Source: Ottelia alismoides
Lineage: Eukaryota; Streptophyta; Magnoliopsida; Alismatales; Hydrocharitaceae
Length of the DNA: 64,000 bases
Assembly: GCA_037367405.1 (NCBI GenBank)
Contig: JAZKJV010000295.1
Location: 992,001-1,056,000 of the forward strand
Direction: 5' to 3'
Both the position numbers and the translations under genes were made by a program. The notes beneath the pieces were generated by a model. That model did not search any database, was not told the DNA's origin, and worked only from the letters and a program-made list of their open reading frames with translations. Below, piece after piece: positions 11,709 to 24,539 of the stretch (the first letter of the stretch is position 1; each line of letters starts with the position of its first letter).

Positions 11709-14346
11709 TAAAGGATATGGTTAGATCCTCAAGCACATCACGGAAGCATGAGCGTCGTATCGAATACGACGAGGAGCGACTAGTCGCACTAGTTGCTCGA
11801 TGCAGAGGAATTTAAAATTTTCATACGACGAAACCACATGATCCAAGAACACTTCTCGGATCGTTTCGTCTGAACCACAAACAAGTAATAGGATTACCTC
11901 TTGAAGCGTGATTGCGATCGAGTCTCTAAACGAAGAGACCTCCTGTCTCAAGTCCGATCCGACGGAGGAGACGCTTGCGAGCGTGGGGATGAACCGCGTA
12001 CTTCTCGTAATCCATGTTGATGATCCAAGCGACGGATCTCCTGATCTCGACACATGAGATCCGACGTCTTCTTCACGAGCGAGGTGCACCGAAGGAGACG
12101 GAGATCCACGAGCAGACGATCAGGTAGCATAACGACGACGCTGCGGTGATGGAGGACCTCTCCACGGCATCCATGGTGGATGACCATAAGAGAGGAAGAG
12201 AGAGTAGGCTGTGAAGAGAGAGAGAGAGAGAGAGACTTGTTGTCTCACTTATGTGTAAAGAAGAGCAAAGGGGTGCCTCTTCTTTTATAGCATTTTGGGA
12301 TCCATGGGACAACACAAATCCAATGGTTCTCATTGATTGTGTTTCTTTCAATGGCATAGATTTATGTTGGTAAAAACCAACAACAATTAATTTAATAAAA
12401 AACAAATATATGTAGAATATAATTTGATTTATATCAAATCAATCTCAATTAGAGAAATAGGAAAGGAGGCAAGCCTCCTTCCATGAATGGAGTGGATGGC
12501 CACCACATTCCATGTAGGAAATGTGGCCGTCCACCCTCCTTACATGGAAGGTAGATGACTCTCCTATTATATGAGATTGCATTATCTCATAATTCTCTCT
12601 AATATCTTCAACAACTTTTGTTGAATATTATTTCACAAAAATAAATCCAAATTATTTTGTGAACATTGCAATCATACCATTGGAAATTTGTGAATCACAT
12701 TCACAACCCAAAATAAAATGTAAATTACATTTTCAATTTAATGTCCAATGTGAATCCAATTCACATTAACATTTAATTAACAAATGTAAATTACAAATAT
12801 CCCTCTCTTATATATTATAAATCACATTTATAATATATATGATTAATATAGATATTTCTATCCACTTTGTTCATATCCATGATAATTAAATCATATTTAA
12901 TCATCTTGGATCTCATTTCTCTTGTTCTCAAATAATATGAATCACATTCATATTACTTACATCTTTGATAATTAAATCACATTTAATTATCTCAGATAAC
13001 TCTCTTCATAATATGAATCAAATTCATATTACTCATGATAATTAAATCACATGTAATTATCCATGTTCTCAATGCTTGGATACATATATCAACAATAGAA
13101 TTATCCATGAACTCCTTCAAGGATAATGCACGTTCTTCGCAGATACTTGCAGATAAGGACAGGGCGATTGTATTGTTCCACGTATAGTGACATGGATATT
13201 GAGATCATATCTCAAATCCAGATCGCGGGCCTCCCATAGATGCTTGATTAAATCAAGACCGCAAATCTAATCTTCTCATTGCATCTGAATCACATTCAGA
13301 TCAATGTCCAACATTTGGACTAAGATCAAATTACTTCTCCACTGAGAGGAGTCACTAAAATCCAGTCCCGTTTCATCACTCCCTAGGAATGGAAGCGTCA
13401 TGGTTATACAATCGTTTATGATCACATCACCCTCAGGTATTCCCAATACATGTACATCCTGCATACTGGAAGACTCAGAATAAACCCGAAGTATTAGATC
13501 AACTTTATACTGTCTACTTCAGGGTTTTATCAATAAGTTTCTCATTCGATCATTGGGAGTCGGTATCGATCATATACTTTCCAAAAGCATATATCATACC
13601 AAGGTCTTGATCATATACTTTCCAAAAAGTATATATATCAAACCTACAAATTCAGTCAAGCTTCCAAAGCGAGACGACCATGCGCATGGAATTTGATTCT
13701 TCCCAATATCTTAGGAGTGAGCTCATGTCTTCCGATTCAGTAACTGAACCTGTGTGATCCCTTTGAGAGATCGTATTACTCATATGCCCTTATATGCACA
13801 CCAACGCGCCGGTGTATAGACCTTGATTAGGTCATCAACCTATTGGTCTGCAAAATGTACATACTCAGACATATAGTAACACATATGTCTCCGGTCAGAG
13901 GATGCGTGCCTATATCATGACAGCATATGATATAGGACCTTTGTTATCTCGATCTCGTTAAGTCAACTCTTTGACCTAACTAATCTGACACCTTCGAATC
14001 TATATTCCTATGTAGAGGACCTGCATCAAGAGGTCGGTCAGATATTGGCCTAACTGAGAAAGGATTGCCATCTCCTACTCAGGCTGGAGACCATCTCTTA
14101 ATAATCATTTGACGGTGCTTGATGAGTCCTCAATCTAACTCATTAGATATTCATCTAAGAACCAGCGGCTATGATTCAATAATTGAATCAATAGCTGTAT
14201 GATCATTAATATGGTCATGGTACATAAACCTAATTGTACTAAGGGACCTATTATGCAAATTATGTATTCTTCATTTCAGATTAGGGAATAATATTTGTAA
14301 TAATATTTATTTCATAATGGCTCGTCGTGGGCTCGCATGTCCAACA
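11709..14346 (-). repeat. C1 5' LTR (2638 bp)
   Basis: It matches the 3' LTR at 3775-6408 over its whole length with scattered substitutions and small indels. The GA repeat is shorter here (about 12214-12235). The palindrome train runs at about 12609-13062 and further hairpins continue to 14300. The right end CATGTCCAACA abuts the TTTCG duplication. Confidence 0.9.
12282..12289 (-). promoter_or_regulatory. TATA-like box of C1 5' LTR
   Basis: The - strand reads TATAAAAG. It lies about 50 bp upstream of the CT-rich repeat and about 570 bp from the LTR end that borders the primer binding site, which fits the U3/R boundary. The matching box in C2 is TATAAATA at 15278-15271, and in C3 TATAAATA at 47744-47737. 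Confidence 0.55.
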
Positions 14347-14351
14347 TTTCG
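14347..14351. repeat. target site duplication of C1, right copy (TTTCG)
   Basis: TTTCG directly follows the C1 5' LTR and matches 3770-3774. Confidence 0.9.
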
Positions 14352-14665
14352 AGGCAAGTCTAAACAGTAATTAACTCTTTAATCATGTTAAGATTTGCAG
14401 TTCCCGCAACAGTGCATACATGTTCATTAAAACAACCATATCTCGAGCAAACAGAATCCAAATTATGTAAACTCAGATCCTATGGTTTCCTTATTTAATG
14501 GGGAACAAAATACAAGTGTTTAATTCGTGTTTAAATAATTTAAACTGGGCCGAATTTATTCACTAAACAGAAGTGCGAAAATCAAATGCGATAAAAACTT
14601 TCGCGACTTCCACGAACCCAAGTCGTCCTAGGTTTGCGGATCGTATCCAAAACCTTTGACCTAAG
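14352..14665 (-). other. C2 leader, LTR-proximal part
   Basis: It continues the C2 leader interrupted at 3774. It matches the C1 leader at about 11384-11694 and the C3 leader at about 45890-46200. No gene seen. Confidence 0.75.
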
Positions 14666-14677
14666 GCTCTAATACCA
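14666..14677 (-). other. C2 primer binding site
   Basis: The - strand reads TGGTATTAGAGC, two bases inside the C2 5' LTR. It is the same as in C1. Confidence 0.85.
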
Positions 14678-15185
14678 CTTGAAGGATATGGAAAAAATCC
14701 TCAAGCACATCACGGAAGCGTGATCGTCGTATCGGATACGACGGAGAACGACTAGTCGTACTGGTTATTCGGTGCAGCGGAATTTAAAATTTTTCATGCG
14801 ATGAAACCACATGATCCAAGAACGATTCTTGGATTGTTTCATCTATAAACACAACAAGTATAATGCAATACCTCTTGAAGCGTGGTTAATCAACTACGAA
14901 AAGAGACCTCCTCTCTCAAGTCCGATCGTCGGAGAAATGCCTTGCGAGCGCGGGGATGAGTCGCGTTGTCCTCGCAATCCAACGAGTTGATCCAAGCACG
15001 GTGATCTCCTGATCTCGTCGTACGAGATCGAATGTCTCCTTCGTGAGCGTAGTACTCCAAGAAGACGGAAAACCGCAGAGCGTCGAAGCGGCGGCGTGAT
15101 GGCGTAGGCGTCGACGAATTCCTCTCCTAGGGTTTGGTGGTCGGCCACCAAGAGAGAGAGAGGGAGAGGGTTGGCGTGTGAGGAG

Positions 15186-15229
<44 letters not shown>

Positions 15230-15270
15230 TGCTACCAATAGCATGTACAAGAGAGCAAGGTATGCCTCTA

Positions 15271-15278
15271 TATTTATA
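15271..15278 (-). promoter_or_regulatory. TATA box of C2 5' LTR
   Basis: The - strand reads TATAAATA inside CCTATAAATATAGAGG, about 45 bp upstream of the CT repeat. It is a better match to the plant TATA consensus than the C1 box. Confidence 0.6.
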
Positions 15279-15621
15279 GGGTTTTGGGATCCATGGATCT
15301 CAATCCATGGGACATATAAAATCAATGGATGAGATTGATTTATGTCAATCCAATGGTAAAGATTGTTGTTGGTAAAAACCAACAACTTGTGATTTAATTT
15401 AGATTAAAATATATTTGACAAAATCAAATATAAATCAATCCTAAATTACACCAACAAGTAAGGAGAGAATATACATGGAGATTACATCTCCATGTACATT
15501 CAAGGGGGACGGCCACCCATTCCATATAGGAATTGGGTGCCGCCCACCACCTTCCAAGTGGGGCAATCTCATGGATTTCTATGAGATTGCATGCCTCCTT
15601 GAATTTCTCCATTATTTATTT

Positions 15622-15966
15622 CCAACAACTTTTGTTGGGATCTATTCACCAAAATAATTCACAATTAATTTTGGGAATATTGCAATCTTGACATTGGAAA
15701 ATTGTGAATCATATTCACAACCCAAAACAAAATATAATTTACATTTTCAATTAGTTAGACAATGTGTATCCAATACACATTAATAATTAATTAACAAATA
15801 TAAATTATAATTAGCTCTCTCTAATATATTATAAATCACATTTATAATATATTATGAATAATTAGATATTTCTATCCACATTATTCTTCTCCATGATAAT
15901 TAAATCACATTTAATTATATTGGATAATTCCTCATACATCATGATAATTAAATCACATTTAATTTT
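15622..15966. repeat. palindrome train in the C2 LTR
   Basis: It is equivalent to 4710-5162. Examples: 15761-15781 (9 bp arms AATGTGTAT and ATACACATT, centre CCA) and 15822-15854 (15 bp arms, centre CAC). Further on, 16589-16602 (GTTCAC, AA, GTGAAC) and 16762-16789 (9 bp arms CCTATGTTG and CAACATAGG) continue the pattern. Confidence 0.85.
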
Positions 15967-17227
15967 CAATTTCTCAATGCTTAGATCTTATGGAATTATT
16001 CTTGAACCATTCAAGAACAATGCTATTTCTCCTCAGATACTTGGAGATAAGGACAGGGCGATTGTATTGTTCCACGTATAGTGACTTGGATGTTGAGATC
16101 ACATCTCAAATCCAGATCCCATGGACCTCTCATAGATGCTTGATTAAATAAAGACCGTAAACCTAATCTTCTCATTGCATCTGAATCTCATTCAGATCAA
16201 TGTCCAGTACATGGACTAAGATTAGGTTACTTCTCTAAATGAGAGGAGTCACTAAAATCCAGACCTATTTCATCACTCCCTCGGAATGGAAGCGTCATGG
16301 TTATATAATCGTTTATGATCAAGTCACCCTCAGGTATTCCCAATACATGTACATCATGCATACTGGAAGACTCATTATCATCCTGAAGATATAGATCACT
16401 TTTACACTGTCATCTTCATGGTCTGATCACTAAGTTTCTCAATCTTGGTTCTTGGGATTTGGTACAGATCATATGCTTTCACAAAGCATATATCTTACCT
16501 TCAAATTCATGTCATGCTTCTAAAGCATGATGACCATGCATGGAATTTGATCAGTCCCAATACCTCATGAGTGAGCTCATGTCTCCCAGTTCACAAGTGA
16601 ACCTGTATGATCCCTTTGAGAGATCGTATTACTCATATGCCCTTACATGCACACCAGCTCGCCGGTGTATAGACCTTGGTTAGGTCATCAACCTATTGGT
16701 CTACCAAATGTACATACTCAGACATATAGCAACACATCTATCTCTGGTCAGAGGATGTGTGCCTATGTTGTGACTGTATTCAACATAGGTCTTTGGTTAT
16801 CTCGATCTCGTTAAGTCAACCCATTGACCCAACTAATTTGATACCTCCGAATCACTATTCCCATGCAGAGGACCTGCATTAAGAGGTCGATCAGATATCA
16901 GCCTAATGAGATATGATTGCCATCTCCTTCTCAGGCTGGAGATCACTACTTGTCATTCATTGATGATGCTTGATGAGTCCTCTATCTAACTCCTTAGATA
17001 TTCATCCAAGCATCAGCCTCTATGATTCAATCAATGAATCAAGAGCTGTATGATTATCAAGTTGGCTATGGTACATAACCCATATTGTACAGAGGGACCT
17101 TATAGTGCATTCATTCAATCAATTTCAGAAAGGGAGTGAAACATAATCAATAACTTTTATTGATAAATCATTTATTACAATAACATTTATTGCAGAAATC
17201 GTTCACCTCGGGCTCACATTGCTAACA

Positions 17228-20200
17228 ATCCTGAGGCAAATTCTAGGGTGCCAGATGGAGTCAAAATAGGTACTGATGGCGCTAATCATGATGATGATGG
17301 TGGTACTAAAGCCACCAAGGTTGATGATCCCGATGATGATGTTGATGCCGCCATATCTCCAGATGCAGCATACGGTGGTGTTGATGCCACCAGATTACCA
17401 GATGACATGCTATAGCGTGGTACTGATGCCGCTAGTTCAAATGTTGATGGTGGTACTAATGCCACAAAGAGCCATGCACTTGTTTTGTCCTCTCTTGTAC
17501 CTGAGGATATTTTTAGAAAAAAAAAAGAAAAACTTCAAAAATAAAAAATATGAATAAAGTAAAGGCTCATGTGCCTCCTTTGGATCCATCTGTTGATATT
17601 GATGATGTTTGCATGGATTCCAGCATTATGAATGCTCGGAAACCCATTCTTGACCCTCATTTTTCTAAGGAGGGTCCCTCTATCCCCTTCCCTCAAGCAC
17701 TCCGCTTAGGGAACGCCCAAAAAATAGAAAATCTCAAAAAGAGACAGCAAATAGAGTTCAACGAGCAGATGATAGATAGATTTCAGATCCATTTGACTCT
17801 TCAGGGGGCACTTGAGCATATACATCTTTTCCAAAATAACCTCAGAGAGAAGAACACCATCCATAGGAAGAAGAGGCAAAATCACAATGTAGAAATCCAT
17901 GTGCTCACTCGTGCCACTTTCTTCATCATCCAGAATCGATTTCCAACCAAGAGACCATATGCGGATGCCATATCCATGAGCAGCAGTTCGATTAGACTCT
18001 ATTAGATAGCGGATCCTCGATTAACCTTCTCTCGACTTCCTTACTTGAACGATTTGAGTTTGTCCCTCTTAGACAGAGCATGACAGTTCTTTAGTTTGCA
18101 GATAGATCTGTCAAGAGGCCGAAGGGGTCATTAAAGGATGTTGTCATCACAATTCAGGGCCTGAAATTCCCCGTGGATTTTGTTGTGTTGGACATGGAGA
18201 TCCCTGAATGTGTGACCAATACCCCCATCATTTTAGGATGACCATTCTTGGACATAGCCAAGGCAATGTCCGATCATGATAGCAGGAAGGTATACTTTTG
18301 CATTGAGGGCGAAAGTATACAAATAGAGACAATTGAGGAGTTGAGAGATAGAGATTTAGCTTGCTCCAAGCAAAGTTCAGAGCAGATGACATATTCACAA
18401 TTAGACGTCCACCATGAGGGTGATTTCATGATTATAGATGATGAAGTTGTTTGGACAGATCTAATTTCACGAACTCTTGTCACACCTTGAGAGACTATAG
18501 AGCCACAGATGCTAGGAGATGAGAGTTCGGAGAGCGCACTCTTGACACAGGACACCTTAGAGGCTGATGATTGTGATTATGGTAGTGAAGCAGAGTATGT
18601 TTCTTGTAATTCCGATTCAGATCCCTCAGCTCAGACACCGATTTTGATTAGCAGGATTTCGATGATTATTTAGCATGTCTGATGTCCATAAAGCCTATAA
18701 CTAGGGCGGTGATTGAGCCAGCATAGTTGATAGACACACCAACAGGGTTGTCTTCGTCAGATTCACTGATTCGGCAAGAGTTCTCTCATGAAGAGTTGGG
18801 AGCATTCACTCAGAGTTTTCAGAGACCATATTTACCAGCTCCCACATGCCCTGATTTGAAGACCTTGTCGCAGAGCATGAAGTATAGATTCCTTACGGGT
18901 GAGCCAGAATTATTTCTAGTCATTATCTCGGTAGATTTGACTGATGACCAAGAATCTCATTTGATGGAGGTTCTTGAAAGAAACCGCAAGGCAATCGGTT
19001 GGACTGTAGCTGATCTCCAGGGGATAAGTCCGGCCCTGTGCTCTCACCACATATATCTTAAAGATGACACCAAGTATCGCATGAGTTTCAGCGTAGGCTG
19101 AACCCGAATCTTTGAGATGTAGTCATGAAGGAAATATCTAAGTGGTCGAGTGTCGATTTTATCTACCCCATCTCTGATTCCAAATGGGTTAGTCCGTTAC
19201 ATGTGGTACCCAAGAAGACGGGTATCATTATAGTGGTTAATGAGTATGGAGAGGAGATAGCTACCAGAGTACCTACTTCTTGGAGGGTCTGTGTGGACTA
19301 CAGACGATTGAATCGTACCACTAAGAAGGATCATTTCTCGCTACCATTTATTGATCAGATTATTGAGAGGTTAGATGGGAAGAGAGTCATTACTGCTTTC
19401 TTGATAGGTACTTGGAATACAATCAGGTGGTAATAACACCCGAAGACCAGGAGAAAACGACGTTCACCTGTCTATTTGGAATGTATGATTTTAGACGGAT
19501 GCCCTTTTGGATTGTGTAATGCACATGCTACATTCCAAAGGTGCATGCTTTCCATCTTCTCGAACATGGTGGGCGGTTGTTTAGAGGCCTTCATGGATTA
19601 CTTTTCGGTCTACGGTGATGGGTTTGATGCTTGTCTTGCTTGCCTAGATCGAGTACTTTAACGATGCATTGAGGTCTACCAAGTCTTATCTTGGGAGAAG
19701 AGTCATTTCATGATGACTCAAGGGACGGTCCTTGGTCACATCATCTCCAATAGGGGTATGGAGGTTGATCCGACCAAGGTGGATATTATTAAGAATCTCA
19801 CTCCACCATCCAATTTGAGGTGGTTGTGATCTTTTTTGGAGCATGTCAGTTTTTACCGACGGTTCATACATGACTTCAGTCGAATTGCCTGACTGCTAAC
19901 TGATTTCTCATGAAAGACACTGAGTTCCTTGTAGATGATAAGTGTCTTTCCTCTTTTGAGACTCTCAAGAATTTGGTTTTTCTAGCTCTTGTCCTTCAAC
20001 CACCAGATTGGTCTCTCCCATTCGAGATCATGACGGATGCTTCTGATTTACCGTAAGGGCCGTGCTTGGACATAGGAGGGATAATGTGCCATTTGCCATA
20101 CACTGTGCTAGTCGGACTTTGGATGCTACTCAACGGAACTACACTGTGACTGAGAAGGAGATATTAGTCATAGTATTTGCTCTGGATAAGTTTTGATCTT

Positions 20201-20612
20201 ATATTCTCGGATCTAGAGTGACTATCTATACATATCACACCGCCACGATACCTCATGGCCAAGAAGGATGCCAAAGCCATATTGACTAGATGGATCCTTC
20301 TACTCTAGGAATTTGATATTGAGATTAAGGATAAACCTGGAGTAAAGAATGTGGTGGCGGTTCACCTCTCCCGATTAGACCATCTTAAGGATTCTGATAT
20401 GACCACACCTATTACTAAGACATTCCCGGACGAGGCGTGCTATCACCTCGCTCCCGTGGTACACTGACATTGTGAACTATCTTGTTGCTAAGAAAGTTCC
20501 ATAAGGTTGGCCCAGGCAGTGACTTGAGACCTTCCTCGCGAAGGCCAAGTCGTATCATTGGGAGGATCCCACCTTTTACCACGAAGGGGGCGATGAATCT
20601 CCATTTCATCAC
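17228..20612 (+). mobile_element. Ty3/gypsy relic G (Athila-like), truncated
   Basis: The order protease, RT, RNase H is seen on the + strand, without an integrase, without LTRs and with many stops. The left side is cut by the C2 insertion and probably continues off-window. RT motifs such as RMPFGLCNAHATFQRCM and FMDYFSVYGD are of the Athila type (known family pattern: RMPFGLCNAPATFQRCM, FMDDFSVFG). The coding signal ends near 20612. Confidence 0.85.
17550..20612 (+). pseudogene. G gag-tail / protease / RT / RNase H remnant
   Basis: 17250-17540 is a low-complexity Asp/Gly-rich linker made of imperfect repeats such as GGTKATK, GGVDATRLPDD and GTDAAS in the frame that is open there. 18060-18330 is retropepsin-like (FADRSVKRPKG, FPVDFVVLDM, IILG then PFLDIAKA). 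19270-19660 is RT: WRVCVDYRRLNRTTKKDHF, PFIDQIIERL, FTCLFGMYDF, MPFGLCNAHATFQRC. The catalytic YMDD position reads FMDYFSV, with one Asp lost. 19660-19890 continues with VLGHIISNRGMEVDP, and 19930-20380 is RNase H-like. Frame changes and stops at 18002, 18239, 18488, 19099, 19431 and several after 19800 show that it is long dead. Confidence 0.85.
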
Positions 20613-21890
20613 CTTTATTCTATCATTTTGACTTAAAAACTTTAGCTACTGCATGCAAATAGCATTAACTTGCACAAAATATCATCAATTATTTATTATA
20701 TTTATTGTATAGAAAATAAGATTTTTAATGCCAAAATTATAGAAGAAAGAGAAGAAAAGAAAAAGGAATAAAATATTGAAAATATTTTATGACCCTAAAC
20801 CCCGAGACCACGGCAAGAATTGACTTGGTCGACAAGGAATAAAGTAGGTGATAAGGGCCAAAAATACAATAAATACCTCATTTTATTTATTCATTAATTA
20901 TGCAGTTTTGACACCTATTATTTTTTATTCATCAAATAAAGGAACTTTGTACATGAAAGTTGTAGATAATCATGTACATAAAAATACAAATTGAGTTTGT
21001 ACAAAAAGAATATACAGTGTGCCTTTTATACACAGAATAAAAAGCCAGAGACCAAACTTCACAGGCCCATATCTTTTCAATTAAAACTCAAAAAATAGCA
21101 AAATCACACTCTAATTGTATATAACTTTTCACGAGCTATTTAATGGTGGTGATTTTATATTTTTTGGAGTTACTGTGTAGAAGTTAGGTTTTGGGCCCCT
21201 ATTGTACATTCTACCGATTAAAATATTCACTTTATTCATTATTCACTATGTTTACAAATTCATATTTTTATAATTTCGTAAATATTATGTATAACACATG
21301 TGCATATTAAAATCAAAATAACACCTAAAAGAAAAAAAAGAAGGGAAAAATAAAATAAGTTTATGTAAAAGCATAGACAAAATACCTTTGTTTCTATATG
21401 TATATAAATAAAAGGAAATATATTCTTTTATTCTTTAATTCTTTTATATTTTCCTAATATTGTAAAATATTAGACATATTCTATTAAAAACATAAAACTA
21501 AAATAAAACTCAATAAAATACATTAAAATAAAATAGTATACATAAAACATAGGTAAACCACCTATAAATATACCTACATAATACACATAATTATTTATCT
21601 AAGTGCACAAATAATATCATAAAAATAAAATAAAAATATATTTATACTTACAAAAATAAGTTTTAAATATATAAAATAAAAGAATAAAATAATAAAAATA
21701 ATATATACAAAATAAAAATATAAAAATCATAGTAATTATACCTATAAATAAGCCCTTAAAAATTAACTACTAAAAAAATAAGCCAAAAAATAAATAAAAA
21801 TCATAATAAAATACTGCATAAAATAATAAACATTTCTTATTTTACACTCAAAAATTAGTAAAATCATTTATTATTTTAAATTAATTATTT
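20613..21890. other. AT-rich non-coding stretch, possible LTR start at 20849
   Basis: No frame of note. 21330-21890 is extremely A/T-rich with AAATAAAATA-type runs. TGATAAGGGCCAAAAATAC at 20849 resembles the opening of some plant gypsy LTRs, but no second copy is in the window, so this is only a suggestion. Confidence 0.35.
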
Positions 21891-23340
21891 TCGAATTCGG
21901 GTTCTGTTTTGTCTTCTAGCGGCTGAGTTGGACCAATGAGGATGCGTCAACTGTTGACCTTGGTCAACTGTTCTGCCTCCAGCCTCCTGGCGTGTCAGGT
22001 GTCTTTCAAGCCATCTTCTCCGATTTTCCTCTTCCTAACCGTTGATGATCTTCCTTCAATTCCTTCATGAAAAACCTTCTGCCATCATCACTCAATCATG
22101 ACGTCACCTTTCTAAAGTCAAACACTTCTCGATTCAAGCAGAAATCCTAACCCAATAAGCCTCGTCGCCTTTGTCTATAATAATCACCTCTGGCTTCTTT
22201 GTGAGATTGATCCCCCTCCGAGCTTCACCAAGTATTCTAGTGAGTGAGACGAGGTCTAGGTGACAGCTGTGAGCCCTCTCGCACTTGGAGAAGGCATGTC
22301 TAGGACAAGGTGGCGGTCCGCGGTGGTTCTCTGACCACCCTGCTCCCTGGGTGCCCCCCAGGTATAAGAGTTGTTCCTTCCTCTCTTATTTTACGCATTT
22401 TAATAATAGATTTAATTTCCTGTCATTAGATTAGGATTTAGTTAAACAATATAGCCTCAATCTCTCCACCCGTACTTCGCCGGAGTCGAGCTCCGGGAAG
22501 CTCCTCCACGCATCGTCGTTGCCGCTCCGACCATCTGAGCACTATCACATCACTCCCTATCGCTTTCCCCACATCCCAGGCACCTCCACTCACCCTGATC
22601 CATCGTGGGCTAGGAGATCAGGTCTTCCTCCTCTGCCCATCGTCGGAGACCTCCACCGTACCCATTTTCCGTCCACTTCGACCAAGTAAGGCCCTAGGGA
22701 TCGTCGTCTTGTTGCACATAACCTTCCTGCATGTCCAGCATGCCAAAAGACTCACAATCGAGTCGATTCTAGCAAAGAACAGGTACCCGGAGCCCACCTT
22801 CTTCCTCGACCTCGCCTGAGATCTCCAGGGCTCCAGGTGCCTCACCGAAGGTATCCTCCGACGTGGGGGGCTTCCAGGAACGTGAAGAGAAGCCTGTCAG
22901 CGCTGGAGGAGGCCGGAGGAGCTCGCTACGACCGATCAAAACTTGCCAACGGCGAGCTTCTTCCCAGTTCTTCCAGTTCTCCTCTCAGCCGAGGGACGCT
23001 CCAGACGCTACAGCTGTCGTTAGATCACGCCCCGTCGCGACCGTCAGATCAGCCATCTGATCTAATCATGTGCGTTGATCCACGAACTGATATCCACCAT
23101 CGGATGCGTGATGCGTGGAGAAGTGAAGCGACATCCGCCTTCCGTCCGTGCCTATTAAGGGGTAATTTGCAGATCTATACCCTGAATTTTTTGTATTTAA
23201 TAATTATTTCTGTAAATAAAATATTACGTGTAAATAAAATAGGGAATTGTGTATGTAGGCCCTTGAACTTTTTATATTGGCACTTTGGTCCCTGCCAACG
23301 TCACGTGCATTCCTCACGTGATGCTAGAAATTTTGCATAA
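21891..23340. other. GC-rich unclassified segment
   Basis: It stands out from its AT-rich surroundings. It contains GTTGACCTTGGTCAAC (a palindrome near 21953), a CT/CG-rich part at 22440-23160, and two G-box cores (CACGTG) close together near 23303-23320. The longest open frame is 22837-23340 (+, 167 codons) and is not similar to any family I recognise; its Ser/Arg-rich make-up looks like chance in GC-rich DNA. It could be a solo LTR or transposon leader rather than a gene. Confidence 0.3.
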
Positions 23341-24535
23341 ATACCCCTGGCATTTTGCGATGGCTAATGAAAGGATATGTCAGATAAATAAATAATTGTC
23401 AATATTCCTTTATCTAGCCATTATATGTGATAACTACTTTATATTGACAATTATTTGCAAAAAAAAGCAACATGTACCAACAAACACAACATGCACAAAG
23501 ATTTTACTATGAAAATCTCTTTGGGCAGAAGTCATCCTCCCAACTTAGGATTTCCAATCGACCTTGTCGAGTAACCGATCACTAGTTTTACCATGAATAA
23601 CTCAACCACTTACAAAATACTTTGGTGAACACAAAGGTGAATCAATACCAAGTGTCTCGATGCAATAATACAAACATAAGTAAAGAGATTAATAAATATA
23701 TCTTTTTGTATGCCCACAAAGTCTATATGTTATGCAAGGTATTTATTAGAGGAAAAATAAAAATAAATAAAGAGTTAGAATGCTCAAACTTGTGATCATC
23801 GATGTAAAGATGAGGATCGATCATATGTGTATCGATCACATGTGAAAAGATTCTCTAGCAAGTAGTAGATAAAAGTAGCAAACAATGTAGAGATTGAGAT
23901 TGAGATAGCTATTCAATGTTTAATGAAAGTATTTTTATGGCTCTCAAGATATATGGCTTGAATAACATTCTCTTTAATATATATAAAATAGAATCATTGG
24001 TAGTCGTTTTAGGAACAAAATCGATGTCCAAAATTTTACTCAAAGAATCAAGAGAGTGATCTGTTAGACAAAAGTAATCGATTGGAATGACAAATGATCA
24101 ATCAATCATGTTTTGTTGATCGATCAATCAAGTGACTGTTATGATTATTAAGAAATCAATATTACAAAAATGTTGTCAAATCTTGAAAGTGATTGATCAT
24201 CCATCAGATAATAAAATCAACTCATTGACAAGATAACCTTGGGTGATCGATCATAATATAACCAATAGTGAAAATGATCGATCTCTCAACAAGGATTGAT
24301 CAATCCGTTCTTCGCTATGGATCAAAAACCGGTCAATAGGTGTATCTGAAGTGATTGATCATACTGGGGATAAATGTATAAAAGATAATTTGGGTTTGTC
24401 ATATTTAATAGTATACATACTAACCTATATATGTGTGAGCCTTTACAACAAATTATTATTAGTATAGAACAATAAACATATTGTTCTTTGATCAACACTT
24501 GAGCTTCTTACTTGAAACTTGAAATTCATCACTTG
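23341..24535. other. decayed repeat with clustered TGATCGATCA-type motifs
   Basis: No coding signal. AACATGCACAAAGATTTTAC near 23490 followed by a pattern like that of the D LTR (30830-30900) suggests a decayed copia LTR. 24040-24360 carries many copies of TGATCGATCA, TGATTGATCA and near variants. Confidence 0.35.
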
Positions 24536-24539
24536 ATCA

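Larger units (their letters stand above)
3775..14346 (-). mobile_element. Copia LTR retrotransposon C1, complete in structure, coding region dead
   Basis: Seen: two LTRs of about 2.63 kb (3775-6408 and 11709-14346), a primer binding site next to the right LTR, a polypurine tract next to the left LTR, and a perfect TTTCG duplication, so transcription runs on the - strand. Both LTRs share the slightly unusual end TAAAGGATATG where C2 has TGAAGGATATG. The internal region (about 5.3 kb) matches C2 and C3 but carries frameshifts throughout, so it cannot make its own proteins. It is inserted inside the leader of C2, a member of the same family. The left LTR lacks about 34 bp that the right LTR has near 13476-13510. 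Confidence 0.92.
1..17227 (-). mobile_element. Copia LTR retrotransposon C2, cut by left window edge, interrupted by C1
   Basis: Seen: on the - strand the order is 5' LTR (14680-17227), primer binding site, leader, gag, integrase, start of reverse transcriptase, with the 3' part beyond position 1. Element C1 (3775-14346) interrupts the leader with a TTTCG target duplication. Integrase before RT is the Ty1/copia order. The element is broken: there are frameshifts, and the zinc knuckle and protease active site are not seen between gag and the pre-integrase region. ATCCT follows the right LTR at 17228-17232 and is the likely target duplication, but its partner lies off-window. The DNA to the right is an Athila-like gypsy relic, so C2 probably inserted into that relic. 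Confidence 0.85.
14680..17227 (-). repeat. C2 5' LTR (2548 bp)
   Basis: On the - strand it begins TGTTAGCAATGTG at 17227 and ends TATCCTTCA at 14680. It is clearly the same family as the C1 and C3 LTRs but the most diverged of the five, so it gives the best comparison for the palindromes. The GA repeat is at about 15189-15227. ATCCT at 17228-17232 follows it. Confidence 0.9.

Noticed and set aside
22837..23340. 167-codon + strand frame
   Set aside because: In GC-rich DNA, no recognisable domain, ends in AT-rich low-complexity residues; treated as chance.
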